Shown piece after piece: positions 63,918 to 64,000 of a stretch of DNA of 64,000 nucleotides. The first letter of the stretch is position 1. Every line of letters starts with the position of its first letter. Made by a program: the position numbers and the translations under genes. The notes beneath the pieces were generated by a model. The model ran no database searches and was not told where the DNA came from. It saw only the letters and a program-made list of their open reading frames with translations. Source of the stretch: Lentzea sp. NEAU-D7 (lineage in GTDB: Bacteria; Actinomycetota; Actinomycetes; Mycobacteriales; Pseudonocardiaceae); the NCBI RefSeq assembly GCF_026242055.1, contig NZ_JAPJDL010000016.1:81282-145281 (forward strand), written 5' to 3'.

Positions 63918-64000
63918 CACGAGTGTGCCGCAGCGGTCCGGCCGCGGCGGCGCCCCCGCGCAGAAGGCCCTGGCGCCCGCGTGCGGGACCGCGCCCCTGG
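63918..64000. other. End of window, not assignable
   Basis: 83 bp of GC-rich sequence after the YqeY stop. An open minus-strand frame runs off the end and could be the 3' part of a converging gene, but nothing recognisable is encoded. Confidence 0.3.

Overview
The window is high-GC chromosomal DNA from an actinomycete, most likely a member of the Pseudonocardiaceae (Lentzea/Saccharothrix type). The evidence is the codon usage, many GTG starts, mycothiol-type maleylpyruvate isomerase-fold proteins, a large SARP/NB-ARC/TPR regulator, and conserved blocks seen in actinobacterial chromosomes: tyrA - tadA - tRNA-Ser; SRP RNA - dnaX - ybaB - recR; leuA; ask - asd; and a metallophosphatase beside a YqeY protein. 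The family assignment is inference; the gene blocks are read from the sequence.

Layout. 1-1741: N-terminus of an S9 peptidase, then a DUF4097 protein divergent from its probable IS30-HTH/MarR-type repressor, with a palindromic operator array between them. 1739-8407 (minus): M20 amidohydrolase - tyrA - two paralogous membrane-anchored fibronectin-III proteins - thiolase, apparently one operon. 8468-9554: tadA-associated protein, tadA, tRNA-Ser(CGA). 9586-14361: a maleylpyruvate isomerase-fold protein, a large secreted nuclease and two tandem GOLPH3 (GPP34) genes. 14366-17820: a decayed integrative element in the 3' end of tRNA-Ser(GGA), bounded by 15-bp repeats, with a broken tyrosine integrase and an HTH/membrane gene pair. 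18389-20485: DGPF protein, ECF42-type sigma factor and MPI-fold protein. 20507-24577: SRP RNA, dnaX, ybaB, recR and a small P-loop kinase.

24553-33811: the SARP-like regulator divergent from a complete oligopeptide/dipeptide ABC transporter operon. 33891-38918: TetR and DedA genes that overlap tail-to-tail, then a secreted purple-acid-phosphatase-like protein, an MFS transporter and a membrane-anchored beta-propeller protein. 38915-40858: leuA with a probable leaderless Leu-rich leader peptide. 40999-41295: a large palindromic repeat element with a second copy at 22799-23043. 41436-44360: two small membrane paralogs, a NUDIX hydrolase, a nitroreductase and a PIG-V-like mannosyltransferase. 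44423-46749: ask-asd, with an internal start for the aspartokinase beta subunit. 46794-53378: an unknown protein, an ADP-ribosylglycohydrolase fusion, a methyltransferase, a gluconokinase-type FGGY kinase and two tandem MFS paralogs.

53354-57032: HSL-type esterase, FMN reductase, Ohr, Dps and a BtrH_N protein. 57190-57990: a non-coding minisatellite-like repeat field. 58236-64000: an S9 peptidase, a Pro/Gln-rich membrane protein, GAF, ABM and small membrane proteins, tRNA-Pro(CGG), a metallophosphoesterase and a YqeY protein.

Recurring themes: many genes have a -10-like TAnnnT hexamer only 6-8 nt before the start codon (probable leaderless mRNAs). There are several tandem paralog pairs. Two exact mycobacterial-type LexA boxes (TCGAAC-N4-GTTCGA) lie at 10436 and 20465. 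No CRISPR array, intact transposase, intact prophage or antibiotic biosynthetic cluster was seen.
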